A stretch of 48,605 nt of DNA, taken from the NCBI GenBank assembly GCA_017997715.1, contig JAGOEM010000005.1, positions 1-48,605 of the forward strand, in the 5' to 3' direction. This document shows, piece by piece, positions 16,751-25,760 of this stretch. A model generated the notes under the pieces. The model did no database searches. It was not told the DNA's origin and saw only the letters and a list, made by a program, of their open reading frames with translations. Position 1 is the first letter of the stretch. Every line of letters begins with the position of its first letter. Source of the stretch: Ottowia sp. (lineage in GTDB: Bacteria; Pseudomonadota; Gammaproteobacteria; Burkholderiales; Burkholderiaceae_C). The translations under genes and the position numbers were made by a program.

Positions 16751-17599
16751 ATGGCCACCGCCACGTCCCCCATCGACCCCATCGCCCTGCACGACCTGAC
16801 GCTGGGTTACGACGGCCACCCGGCCGTGCACCACGTCAGCTGCGCGATTGCGCCGGGCGCGCTGATGGCCGTCATCGGCCCCAACGGCGCGGGCAAATCC
16901 ACCCTGGTCAAGGCGCTGGCGGGGCTGTTGCAACCCATTGGCGGGCAAATCGAAGGGCTGAAAGGCCTGCGGGTGGCCTATCTGCCGCAGCAGGCGTCGC
17001 TGGAGCGTGGCTTTCCGATCCGCGTGGGCGAATTCGCTGCCATGGGGCTGTGGCATGAAGCCGGCGCCTTTGGCGGATTCAGCGACGCGCAGCGCCAGCG
17101 CGTGCGCGATGCGCTGGGTGCCGTGGGCCTGGAAGGTTTTGCCCGCCAGCCGATCGATGCGCTGTCTGGCGGGCAGCTGCAGCGCGTGTTGTTTGCCCGC
17201 ATGATGCTGCAAGATGCCGACGTATTGCTGCTGGATGAACCATTTTCGGCCATTGATCAGCGCACCACGGCCGATTTGGTTTCGCTGCTGCACAGCTGGA
17301 ACCGGCAAGGCAAAACCGTGTTGGCGGTGCTGCACGATCTGCAGCAGGTGCGCGCGGCTTTCCCGCGCACGCTGATGCTGGCGCGCGAACTGGTGGCCTG
17401 CGGCGCCACCGACGAAGTGCTGACGCCCGAAAACCTGCGCCGCCTGCACGTCATGCCCGAAGCCCCGGACGACGACGCGCCGGTGTGCGAAGTGCCTGCC
17501 GTACCGGGCGATGGCCGCCACGCACACGCGCTGGGCCATACGCACGCGCATGCCCACACGCCCGGCCACGCGCACAGCGCCCCGGGGCACGCACCATGA
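16751..17599 (+). CDS. znuC: Zinc ABC transporter ATP-binding protein ZnuC
   Basis: 282-aa ATPase with Walker A GPNGAGKST, signature LSGGQLQRVLFARMM, Walker B VLLLDEPFSAID and switch His in AVLHDLQQV. The last ~40 residues are a His-rich tail (HAHALGHTHAHAHTPGHAH) that may bind zinc; it is not part of the core ABC domain. Overlaps znuB by 4 bp (ATGA). It energises zinc import with ZnuB and ZnuA. Confidence 0.94.
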   Translation: MATATSPIDPIALHDLTLGYDGHPAVHHVSCAIAPGALMAVIGPNGAGKSTLVKALAGLLQPIGGQIEGLKGLRVAYLPQQASLERGFPIRVGEFAAMGLWHEAGAFGGFSDAQRQRVRDALGAVGLEGFARQPIDALSGGQLQRVLFARMMLQDADVLLLDEPFSAIDQRTTADLVSLLHSWNRQGKTVLAVLHDLQQVRAAFPRTLMLARELVACGATDEVLTPENLRRLHVMPEAPDDDAPVCEVPAVPGDGRHAHALGHTHAHAHTPGHAHSAPGHAP

Positions 17600-18492
17600 G
17601 CGGCGACGCCTTCGACGCCGGCCTGTGGGGCCTGCTGATCGGCCCGCTGACCGAATTCGGCTTCATGCGGCGCGCGCTGGTGGGCTGCATTGCGCTGTCG
17701 CTCAGCTGCGCGCCGGTAGGGGTGTTTCTGCTGCTGCGCCGCATGAGCCTGACCGGCGACGCCATGGCGCACGCGGTGCTGCCGGGCGCGGCCATTGGTT
17801 ACCTGATCGCCGGGCTGTCGTTGCCGGCGATGACGCTGGGCGGCGTGGTCGCCGGGCTGCTGGTGGCGGTGGGCTCGGGTTTGGTGGCGCGGTCAACCGT
17901 GCTGCGCGAAGACGCCAGCCTGGCCGCGTTCTATCTGATATCGCTGGCGCTGGGCGTGCTGATCGTGTCCACGCGCGGCAGCAGCGTTGATTTGCTGCAC
18001 GTGCTGTTCGGCACCGTGCTGGCGCTGGACGACGCCGCGCTGGCGCTGCTGGTGGGCACCTCGGTCGTCACGCTGCTGGCGCTGGCCGTGCTGTACCGGC
18101 CGCTGCTGCTGGAATGCGTGGACCCGCAGTTTCTGCGCAGCGTCAGCGCCTTAAGCCCGCTGGCGCACTACGGTTTTCTGTGCCTGCTGGTGATCAACCT
18201 GGTGGCCGGCTTTCACGCCCTGGGCACGCTGATGGCCGTCGGCATGATGGTGCTGCCCGCCGCCGCCGCGCGCCTGTGGGTGCGCAGCGTGCCGGCGCTG
18301 ATGGCGCTGGCCACGGTGCTGGCGCTGGGCGCGTCGCTGGTTGGGCTGCTGCTGTCGTACCACGTCGAATGGCCGACCAGCCCGGCCATCGTGCTGTGCC
18401 TGGGCGCGGTCTATCTGGCGTCGCTGGTGCTGGGCCGCAACGGCCTGTGGCGCGGCGGCACGCGGGCGGCGCGGCGCCATCTGCAGCGCTGA
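17596..18492 (+). CDS. znuB: Zinc ABC transporter permease ZnuB
   Basis: 298-aa integral membrane protein of the ABC-3 family with about eight hydrophobic segments, the coupling motif LTGDAMAHAVLPGAAIGYLI and the conserved DLLHVLFGTVLAL region. The ATG at 17596 overlaps the znuC stop; an upstream in-frame start would lie inside znuC. Partner of ZnuC and ZnuA. Confidence 0.94.
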   Translation: MSGDAFDAGLWGLLIGPLTEFGFMRRALVGCIALSLSCAPVGVFLLLRRMSLTGDAMAHAVLPGAAIGYLIAGLSLPAMTLGGVVAGLLVAVGSGLVARSTVLREDASLAAFYLISLALGVLIVSTRGSSVDLLHVLFGTVLALDDAALALLVGTSVVTLLALAVLYRPLLLECVDPQFLRSVSALSPLAHYGFLCLLVINLVAGFHALGTLMAVGMMVLPAAAARLWVRSVPALMALATVLALGASLVGLLLSYHVEWPTSPAIVLCLGAVYLASLVLGRNGLWRGGTRAARRHLQR

Positions 18493-18505
18493 TGCCGTCT
18501 TGTTT

Positions 18506-19504
<999 letters not shown>

Positions 19505-19636
19505 AGCGCCGCCAGCCAACGCGCCCCGCGCGCCTGTAAGAACCCGGCTACACCCCGGCGCGGCCTTGCCTGAAGGCACCGCGCGCGGCACGGGCGCACC
19601 ATGGGGCCGTGTTTCACACGGCCATCGGAGGCCGAC

Positions 19637-19960
19637 ATGCCCAAAGCCTGGAGCGCCAAGCGCGAACGCCAGTACCAGCACATCCGGGACAGCCTGCAAG
19701 AGCGCGGCCGCAGCGAGAAAACCGCCGAGGCAATCGCCGCCCGTACGGTCAACAAGGAACGCGCCCGCGCCGGTGAATCGCGCGAAGCCAGCGCCTCGTC
19801 GCTGAACGACATCTCATCGGGCCGGCGCGGCGGCCTGCGTTCACACACCGGCCCGGGCGGCCGCACCAAGGCGCAGCTGTACAACGAAGCGCGCCAAAAA
19901 GGCATTGCAGGGCGATCGCGCATGCGCAAGGCCGAGCTGCAGCGGGCCCTGGCGCGCTGA
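19637..19960 (+). CDS. Small basic protein with C-terminal Rho_N-like motif
   Basis: 107-aa, strongly basic protein. The N-terminal half (WSAKRERQYQHIRDSLQERG, EKTAEAIAARTVNKERA) resembles proteins often annotated as plasmid stabilisation protein in Proteobacteria, and the C-terminal TKAQLYNEARQKGIAGRSRM, KAELQRAL matches a Rho N-terminal/SAP-like helix-extended loop motif for nucleic acids. A CGGAGG site precedes the ATG at 19637. It stands alone; a role in DNA or RNA binding is inferred. Confidence 0.75.
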   Translation: MPKAWSAKRERQYQHIRDSLQERGRSEKTAEAIAARTVNKERARAGESREASASSLNDISSGRRGGLRSHTGPGGRTKAQLYNEARQKGIAGRSRMRKAELQRALAR

Positions 19961-20082
19961 CCCAGGCGCGGCAAATAACACGGCAAACGACACAAAGAAA
20001 CGCGGCGGAAGGCGCGACGCCGGCAAGCCTCAGGCAACGCTGGCGGCTTCGTTGAATCGGGCGCGCCGGGGCTGCAGCGCTG

Positions 20083-20730
20083 CTAAACGCTGTTGTCGTC
20101 TTCCAGATCGAAATCGGCCGTGTGCTGGCCTTGGCCCTGCCTTTCACGCAGGCGGTCGCGCAGGCGATCGACGTGGGGGCCAAGTTGCTGGCGGGTGGTG
20201 CTGTCGGCGCTCAGGCGAAGCTGCCAGTGCGACGCACCGGCCTGCGTCATGCGCAGGGTCATGGCGGCGGCGTTTTCACCGGCCAGGTTCAGGTTGTATT
20301 GGCGCGCGCCGCCCATGGCGTGGCTGGGCAGCGATTCGGCGCTCAGCCCGGTGTGGCTGGCCGGCACCGGCACTTGCGCGGCGGCGTTGCCCAGCAGGCC
20401 TTCGGCTCCGGCGATGGCGCCGGGCACCAGCTGGCCGCTTTGCAGGTTGGCGAAGGGATTCAGCGTGCCCAACGCGCCCAGCGCATCGCGGGGGTCGGAT
20501 TCGGTGTCGCCATTGCGCGGCTTGCGCGTGCTGGTGGGGGCGTCGCTGGGGCGGCGGGGTTCGGGGCGATCTTCGTCGAAGTCCTGGGCGCGCTGCATGG
20601 CCGCGTCGAACTGCTGGCGGGCCTGCACGGGGGGCGCGGCGCGCGTGCTGGCGCTGGCGGCGGCACGCGCGCCGTTGCTGGGCTCGGACGGGTTGGCGGG
20701 GCGGCTGGTGCTGGGGTTGAGCTGGCTCAT
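20083..20730 (-). CDS. sctP: Type III secretion protein SctP-like (needle-length regulator candidate)
   Basis: 215-aa hydrophilic protein, Pro/Ala/Ser-rich in its first half and with a compact C-terminal domain (YNLNLAGENAAAMTLRMTQA, then HWQLRLSADSTTRQQL, HVDRLRDRLRER) like the C-terminal part of SctP/HpaP/YscP proteins and FliK. By analogy it sets needle length and switches substrate class. It is the last gene of the main T3SS operon, 16 bp after sctO. Sequence conservation is low in this family, so the name rests partly on position. Confidence 0.68.
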   Translation of the reverse strand: MSQLNPSTSRPANPSEPSNGARAAASASTRAAPPVQARQQFDAAMQRAQDFDEDRPEPRRPSDAPTSTRKPRNGDTESDPRDALGALGTLNPFANLQSGQLVPGAIAGAEGLLGNAAAQVPVPASHTGLSAESLPSHAMGGARQYNLNLAGENAAAMTLRMTQAGASHWQLRLSADSTTRQQLGPHVDRLRDRLRERQGQGQHTADFDLEDDNSV

Positions 20731-20746
20731 GGCGGGCTTTCCTCTG

Positions 20747-21226
20747 TCACAAAGGGGTGATGGGGGCGGGCGCGTCTTCGCGCTCCAGGCGGGTGTCACG
20801 GTCGCGCAGCAGGGCTTTGCGGGCGTCGCCCACCAGGGTCTGGGCCGATCCGTTTTGCGACACGGCGCGCAGCCACGCGGCGCGGGCCCGCTCGGCCTGG
20901 GCGCGGGCGGCGCTCAGCGCTTCTTCGTCGTCGATGAGGGCGTATTCGGTGCGCTCCAGCTGGTCGTCCAGGTCTTCCTGGGCGGCGCTGGCGTAGATGG
21001 CCAGGCGGCCCAGCTGGGGGGCGCAGGCGCCGACGATGCGTTCGCTGAGTTGGTCGCGCGCCAGCTGCAGGCGGTCCATGGCGGCCTGGCGTTCGGCCAC
21101 GGCGTGTTCGGCCGTGGCGACTTCGGCTTCGGCCTGGCGCAGCGCGCTCAGGGCCTTGCGCTCGCGCAACTCGCGCAGGCGCTGCAGCTGGCGCGCGTCC
21201 TGAAGCTGGCGGGCGGTATCGGTCAT
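20747..21226 (-). CDS. sctO: Type III secretion stalk protein SctO-like
   Basis: 159-aa protein that is almost entirely a coiled coil rich in Ala, Arg, Glu and Gln (LQDARQLQRLRELRERKALS ... AQAERARAAWLRAV). Directly downstream of the ATPase gene (7-bp gap), as in most T3SS operons. SctO, like FliJ, connects the ATPase ring to the export gate. Identification rests on position and coiled-coil composition. Confidence 0.78.
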   Translation of the reverse strand: MTDTARQLQDARQLQRLRELRERKALSALRQAEAEVATAEHAVAERQAAMDRLQLARDQLSERIVGACAPQLGRLAIYASAAQEDLDDQLERTEYALIDDEEALSAARAQAERARAAWLRAVSQNGSAQTLVGDARKALLRDRDTRLEREDAPAPITPL

Positions 21227-21233
21227 GCGGGTT

Positions 21234-22562
21234 TCAGGCGAACTGCTCGAGCTGCGCCAGGGTCTGGTGCAGGTCGCTGGCTTCGTCGGGGCGCTGGCGC
21301 AGCAGGGCCTGCAGCGCGGGTTGCGCGGCGATGGCGTCGTCGGCCAGGCGGTCGCTGCCGGGGGCGTATTCGCCCACCTGCAGCAGAAAGCGGATTTCCT
21401 CGTGCTTGGCCATCAGGGCGCGCACGCGCAGGGCGGCGTCCTGGTGCGGGCGCGAGGCGACGCGGCTGAACACGCGGCTGGCGCTGGCCAGCACGTCGAT
21501 GGCGGGGTAGTGGCCGGCCTGGCCCAGCTGGCGCGACAGCACGATGTGGCCGTCCAGGATGGAGCGGGTTTCTTCGGCCACGGGGTCAGAGCCGTCCTCG
21601 TCTTCGGCCAGCACGGTGTAGAAGGCGGTGATGCTGCCGTGCGCGTCGTTGCCGGCGCGCTCGAACAGGCGCGGCAGTTCGGCGAACACGCTGGGCGGAA
21701 AGCCGCGGCGCACCGCCGGTTCGCCCACCGACAGGCCGATTTCGCGCAGCGCGCGGGCGTAGCGGGTGACCGAATCCATCATCAGCAGCACGCGCTGGCC
21801 TTGCGCGCGAAAGCTTTCGGCGATGGCGGTGGCGGTTTGCGCGGCGCGCAGGCGTTCCATGGCGGGCCGGTCTGAGGTGGACACCACCACCACGCTGCGC
21901 GCCATGCCTTCGGGGCCCAGGCTGTCTTCCAGGAATTCGCGCACTTCGCGGCCGCGTTCGCCCACCAGCGCGATCACGTTGACATCGCTTTGCGCCTGCC
22001 GCGCCAGCATGCCCAGCAGCGTGGATTTGCCGCCGCCGGCCATGGCGAAGACGCCCAGGCGCTGGCCTTCGCCCACCGTCAGCAGGCCGTCGATGGCGCG
22101 CACGCCGGTGATGAAGGGCTGTTCGACCGGACGGCGCGTCAGCGGGTTGGGCGGCTCGGCCTGAAACGGGCGCAGCGCGGTGTTGGCCGGCAGCGGCTGG
22201 CCGTCCAGCGGCTCGCCAAAGGCGTCCAGCACGCGGCCCAGCAGGCCACGGCCGACGGGCACCAGGGCGCCCCGGTCCAAAATTTCAACCTCGGCCCCCA
22301 TCGACACGCCTTGCAGATGGCCCAGCGGGACGAGGATGGCCTCGTGTTCGCGCAGGCCGACGATCTCGGCGCGCAGCGGCGCGGCGTGCGGGTGGGCCGG
22401 GTCGCGAATCAAGCATTGCTGGCCAATGTGCGCACGCAAGCCGCTCACGCGCAGCGTGGTGCCAAAGGCCTGCACCACCCGCCCGCGCGCCACCGCCGGC
22501 TGCAGCGCCTGCAGCGTGTCGAGCAGCGCGGGATCCAGCAGGGGGCGGGCGCGGTCGTTCAT
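21234..22562 (-). CDS. sctN: Type III secretion ATPase SctN
   Basis: 442-aa FliI/SctN-type ATPase. Walker A region FAMAGGGKSTLLG (Lys179), then VNVIALVGERGREVREFLED, Walker B LLMMDSVTRYARALREIGL, RGFPPSVFAELPRLFERAG and DGHIVLSRQLGQAGHYPAID are all hallmarks. Forms a hexamer at the base of the injectisome that unloads chaperones and unfolds substrates. The ATG at 22562 overlaps the end of sctL by 4 bp; the longer frame upstream is the sctL reading region in another frame. Confidence 0.97.
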   Translation of the reverse strand: MNDRARPLLDPALLDTLQALQPAVARGRVVQAFGTTLRVSGLRAHIGQQCLIRDPAHPHAAPLRAEIVGLREHEAILVPLGHLQGVSMGAEVEILDRGALVPVGRGLLGRVLDAFGEPLDGQPLPANTALRPFQAEPPNPLTRRPVEQPFITGVRAIDGLLTVGEGQRLGVFAMAGGGKSTLLGMLARQAQSDVNVIALVGERGREVREFLEDSLGPEGMARSVVVVSTSDRPAMERLRAAQTATAIAESFRAQGQRVLLMMDSVTRYARALREIGLSVGEPAVRRGFPPSVFAELPRLFERAGNDAHGSITAFYTVLAEDEDGSDPVAEETRSILDGHIVLSRQLGQAGHYPAIDVLASASRVFSRVASRPHQDAALRVRALMAKHEEIRFLLQVGEYAPGSDRLADDAIAAQPALQALLRQRPDEASDLHQTLAQLEQFA

Positions 22563-23254
22563 GGCGCGGCGGCGTTTTCGGTGTGCCGAGCGGCGGCGCC
22601 GGCGTCCTGTTCGCTTTGGGCGCGGGTGCGCAGGCTGGTTTCCAGCGCCTGGGTGGTGCGGTTCAGCACATCGTCCAGCCCGGCCAACAGCGTACCGGCG
22701 GCGGATTCGACCACGCATTGCAGGCCGTGCAGGCTGTCGTCGGCGCTGCACTGCACGGGCAGGGCCAGCTCGCGCTGGGCCAGTTGGGCGCGCACGGGTT
22801 CAAGCAGCGCGGCGGGCACGCGCAGGCGCACGGGCTGCGCGGGCACGACGTGGTCAAAGGCGCGTTCGGCCAGCGCGGCCAGCACCTGCGCGGGCGCCAG
22901 ATCGGCGGCGATGCGGCGCACCATGCCGCTGGCCAGCGCCACCAGGGCCTGGCGCAGTTCGTCGCGCTGGGCGGCTTGTTCAGTGGCGATGCGCTGCAGT
23001 TGTTCGGCCAGCGCGTGGGCGCCTTCGTGCAGGGCGCGCGACTGGCCGCTGGCGTAACCGGTGGCTTCGCCCGCGGCGCGGCCTTCGGCCTGGGCGCGCG
23101 CCAGCGCGGCCTGCTCGTCGGCCAGCAGGGCAGAAAGCCGGTCGGCCAGGGCCAGCGCGTCCTGCAGCGGCGCGATTTGATCGGCCGGCACCACGGGCGA
23201 GGTGGTGGCCACGCTGAGGGGCGGGCGGTGGTGCAGGGTCAGCAGGTAAGTCAT
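22559..23254 (-). CDS. sctL: Type III secretion stator protein SctL
   Basis: 231-aa protein of the HrpE/YscL/FliH type: a long Ala/Glu/Arg-rich helical N-terminal half (LALADRLSALLADEQAALAR, GRAAGEATGYASGQSRAL) and a C-terminal globular domain ending in SAAGTLLAGLDDVLN. Binds and regulates the SctN ATPase and links it to SctQ. Coupled by ATGA overlaps to sctK upstream and sctN downstream. Confidence 0.9.
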   Translation of the reverse strand: MTYLLTLHHRPPLSVATTSPVVPADQIAPLQDALALADRLSALLADEQAALARAQAEGRAAGEATGYASGQSRALHEGAHALAEQLQRIATEQAAQRDELRQALVALASGMVRRIAADLAPAQVLAALAERAFDHVVPAQPVRLRVPAALLEPVRAQLAQRELALPVQCSADDSLHGLQCVVESAAGTLLAGLDDVLNRTTQALETSLRTRAQSEQDAGAAARHTENAAAP

Positions 23255-23901
23255 TCGGCGGCGGGCTGAAGCGGTGCGTGGCCGGGGTCGGCCAGTGCAT
23301 CCGCTTGCTCCAGCTTCAGCGACAGGGTGACGGTGTTCGCGGCTTGCGCGGGCGGCGGTTCGTGGCCCAGCGCGATCTGCAAGGCCTGGCGCGCCCAGTC
23401 GGGGTGGGCGGCAAAGGCGGCGTGGTGGCCCGGGTCGGCGTCGGTTGGCCAGCCCAGCTGGCGCAGCACCGGGCCGCGCACGGCGGCGGGCAGGCGCCAG
23501 CCCAGCAGGGCGCGGCCGCAGGCGACCAGGTGGCGCGGCACGTCGTCGGCGGCGGGCAACAGGGGCGTGGGCGCCTGGCCCAGCGCTTCGGCGCGGGCAA
23601 TGGCGGGCGCGTCGCGCAGGGCATTCAGACGGACCTCGCCCAGCAGGTCATGCACGCGGGTCAGGCGCTTGCCGTCGATGCAGCCGCGCAGCGAAGCGGC
23701 CAGCCACCAGGCGCCGGCGTGGGCGCACAGCGCATCGCGCTCAGCGGCGGGCAGCGCCACCCAGGCGGGGCTGGCGTCGATGGCGAACCAGTCCAGCGCC
23801 GTGCCTTGCAGCGCCTGCGCCACGGCCTGGCGTTCGGCCCGGCGGGCGCGCGCGTCGGTGGTGGACATGTCGGCGGTGTTCAGCATGTTGGCGTCGGCCA
23901 T
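23251..23901 (-). CDS. sctK: Type III secretion sorting-platform protein SctK
   Basis: 216-aa cytosolic protein between sctJ and sctL, the fixed SctK position. It has the YscK/HrpD-like pattern: Trp-rich middle (ALDWFAIDASPAWVALPAAE, GAWWLAASLRGCIDGKRL) and a segment LLGWRLPAAVRGPVLRQLGW. SctK links SctD to SctQ in the sorting platform. The start at 23901 overlaps the sctJ stop (TGATG); a second ATG follows 5 codons later. Confidence 0.78.
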   Translation of the reverse strand: MADANMLNTADMSTTDARARRAERQAVAQALQGTALDWFAIDASPAWVALPAAERDALCAHAGAWWLAASLRGCIDGKRLTRVHDLLGEVRLNALRDAPAIARAEALGQAPTPLLPAADDVPRHLVACGRALLGWRLPAAVRGPVLRQLGWPTDADPGHHAAFAAHPDWARQALQIALGHEPPPAQAANTVTLSLKLEQADALADPGHAPLQPAAE

Positions 23902-24758
23902 CAGCTGTCGGCCCCGGCGGCAGCGGCATCGGCGGCCACGGCGCGCAGCGGCGCGCGGCGCGGCATGACAGGCAGGGCAGATTCGGCCACCGGCAACTGG
24001 TCGCCCGCCGGGCCTTGCGGCCTGCGGCGCTGGCGCCAGCCCAGCAGCAGCGCGGCCACGACGGCCAGCAGGCCGATGCCGGCCACCGTGACGATGGCGC
24101 CGCCGTAGTTGGCCCAGGCCACCGCCAGGGCCGAGCGCTGCACGGCGGGCGGAATGGGTTCGGCCGGGAACATGGCCACGGTGACGTTGTCGTAGGGCAG
24201 GCCTTCCATGGCGTTGACCACCAGACCCTTGATCTTGCCGACCTGCTGGCTCAGGTCGACCCCGGGGCGGTGCTTGATGAACACCGAGGCGGTGGCGGGC
24301 GTGGGCTTGTCGGCCAGCGGGTTGCGTTCGGGCACCGAGACGTGCACGCGCGCCTGCACCACGCCGTCGATGTTGGACAAGGTGTTGGACAGCTCTTGCG
24401 ACAGCGCGTGGGTGAAGCGGGCGCGCTCTTCGGTGGGCGACGAGACGAAGCCTTCCTTCTTGAACACCTGGCCCAGGGTGTCGAACGAATCGCGCGGAAA
24501 GCCGCCGGCGTGCAGCACTTCGACCGCGCGCGAAAAGTCGTGCGCGCTGGTGCTGACCACAAAGGCCTTGCCGTCGCGCGAGGGCGTTTTCTCGGCCGCC
24601 ATGCCGGCGTTGCGCAGCACGGCCACCATCTCGTTGGCCTGGCGTTCGTTCAGCTGGCCATACAGCTCCTGCTGCGAACAGGCCACCAGCAGCACCAGCA
24701 GCGCGGGTGCGGCCAGGCGGGCGGCGCGGCGAAATACACGGGTCATCATGCGAGCCAT
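23901..24758 (-). CDS. sctJ: Type III secretion inner-ring lipoprotein SctJ
   Basis: 285-aa lipoprotein of the YscJ/FliF family. The lipobox LVACSQQ places the acylated Cys at residue 27; ring-building motifs include ELYGQLNERQANEMVAVLRN, DGVVQARVHVSVPERNPLAD and ASVFIKHRPGVDLSQQVGKI; one transmembrane helix (IVTVAGIGLLAVVAALLL) lies near residue 225, then a basic tail. Forms the inner membrane ring with SctD. I chose ATG 24758, preceded by GAAAG; an ATG at 24773 falls inside a repeat and lacks a ribosome-binding site. Confidence 0.95.
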   Translation of the reverse strand: MARMMTRVFRRAARLAAPALLVLLVACSQQELYGQLNERQANEMVAVLRNAGMAAEKTPSRDGKAFVVSTSAHDFSRAVEVLHAGGFPRDSFDTLGQVFKKEGFVSSPTEERARFTHALSQELSNTLSNIDGVVQARVHVSVPERNPLADKPTPATASVFIKHRPGVDLSQQVGKIKGLVVNAMEGLPYDNVTVAMFPAEPIPPAVQRSALAVAWANYGGAIVTVAGIGLLAVVAALLLGWRQRRRPQGPAGDQLPVAESALPVMPRRAPLRAVAADAAAAGADS

Positions 24759-24765
24759 CGCTTTC

Positions 24766-24862
24766 AAAAACATAGCTGGCTGCGCACGTCATTCAATGGT
24801 TTCAATGCCATTTGGCATTGAAACCGTCTGTGGACGGGCGCAGGCAGCTATCAAATTCTTCT
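24766..24862. repeat. Composite inverted pair of family A repeats with nested hairpin
   Basis: ATAGCTGGCTGCGC at the left faces GCGCAGGCAGCTAT at the right (13 of 14 bases pair). Between them is a perfect 13-bp inverted repeat, GGTTTCAATGCCA (24798-24810) and TGGCATTGAAACC (24813-24825), with a 2-base loop. The structure fills half of the 190-bp gap between sctI and sctJ. Confidence 0.8.
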
Positions 24863-24948
24863 CTCCCAGGCACCAACGCGCCCCAGCGCTGGCGCCGCGC
24901 CGCCGCCCGCCGCTGCCGAACGCGCAGCGCAGGCGGGCGGCGGAAACC

Positions 24949-25356
24949 TCAAGCCTGCTGGCGGAACAACTGCGCCAGGCCGTCTGACGCGCGGTTGGCG
25001 ACGTTGGCGGTCAGCTGGCTGTGAAACAGGAATTCGTGCGCGCGCACGGTCAGCATCACCATTTCGCCCGGCGTCATCTCGGTGCCGGCGGCCATCGCGG
25101 TCGAGGCGTGCTCTTTCAGCGAAACCGCCTCGGCGTTGATGTGTTCCAGCGGCTTGAACAGGGCCTGCATGGTTTCGTTGGCACCGGCCACGGCCTGCGG
25201 CTCCAGCACGCTGGCGTTGCCCTGCTGGGCGCGCGACAGCGCATCGGAAAAGCCCGACAGATCGGTCAGCGACACGCCGTAACCCGCGCTGACGCCACCC
25301 GAGGCCGCCGACGCCACCGCTTCGGGCGCCGCGACGGAAGGAACGATCGAAGTCAT
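24949..25356 (-). CDS. sctI: Type III secretion inner-rod protein SctI
   Basis: 135-aa protein with a disordered Ala/Ser/Val-rich N-terminus and a C-terminal helical hairpin (ETMQALFKPLEHINAEAVSL, TPGEMVMLTVRAHEFLFHSQ, LTANVANRASDGLAQLFRQQ) that matches the SctI/YscI/HrpB pattern ending in a short helix. SctI anchors the needle to the export gate and ring. It directly precedes sctJ, the conserved position, and follows the 98-aa gene by 7 bp. Confidence 0.88.
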   Translation of the reverse strand: MTSIVPSVAAPEAVASAASGGVSAGYGVSLTDLSGFSDALSRAQQGNASVLEPQAVAGANETMQALFKPLEHINAEAVSLKEHASTAMAAGTEMTPGEMVMLTVRAHEFLFHSQLTANVANRASDGLAQLFRQQA

Positions 25357-25363
25357 GGCGCGG

Positions 25364-25660
25364 TTACTGCTTGCGCGCCATGGTTTCGAGCGCTGTGCCC
25401 ACCGACTGCAGCGAAGTGTGCGCGCTGTTGGACATGAAGCCCATTTGCTGCGCCAGTGCGGTCATCTGGGTGATGTGGCCGGGCGTGTCGTTGCCGCCGG
25501 CCAGGTCGTCAGCGGCGGTTTCGATTTCATTGGCCTTGGCGTCGAGCGTCTTGCCCCAGGCCTCGGCCATGACTTCAAACCAGCTGGTGGGTTTGCTCTG
25601 GCGGTTTTGGGTAGCCGGCGTCACCGCCATGGCGGCCATCAGATTGACGTTGTTGCTCAT
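25364..25660 (-). CDS. Small T3SS protein, needle subunit (SctF) candidate
   Basis: 98-aa protein with no signal peptide. It is a helical hairpin-like sequence: FEVMAEAWGKTLDAKANEIE, a GGNDTPGH turn, then ITQMTALAQQMGFMSNSAHT and SLQSVGTALETMARKQ. Size and C-terminal helix are compatible with a needle or inner-rod protein, and it is encoded just before sctI, where sctF is often found. It has a strong AGGAG site, as expected for an abundant subunit. No other needle candidate is present in the window. The family match is not strong enough to give a symbol. Confidence 0.6.
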   Translation of the reverse strand: MSNNVNLMAAMAVTPATQNRQSKPTSWFEVMAEAWGKTLDAKANEIETAADDLAGGNDTPGHITQMTALAQQMGFMSNSAHTSLQSVGTALETMARKQ

Positions 25661-25760
25661 CTGGAATCTCCTAGAGAAGAAAAGCTGCAGGAAGAAAGGA
25701 CCTGGAAGCGGAAGAAAGCCTGCGCAGCGTGGGTCCCCCAAAAACGCTGCGCCGCACGGA

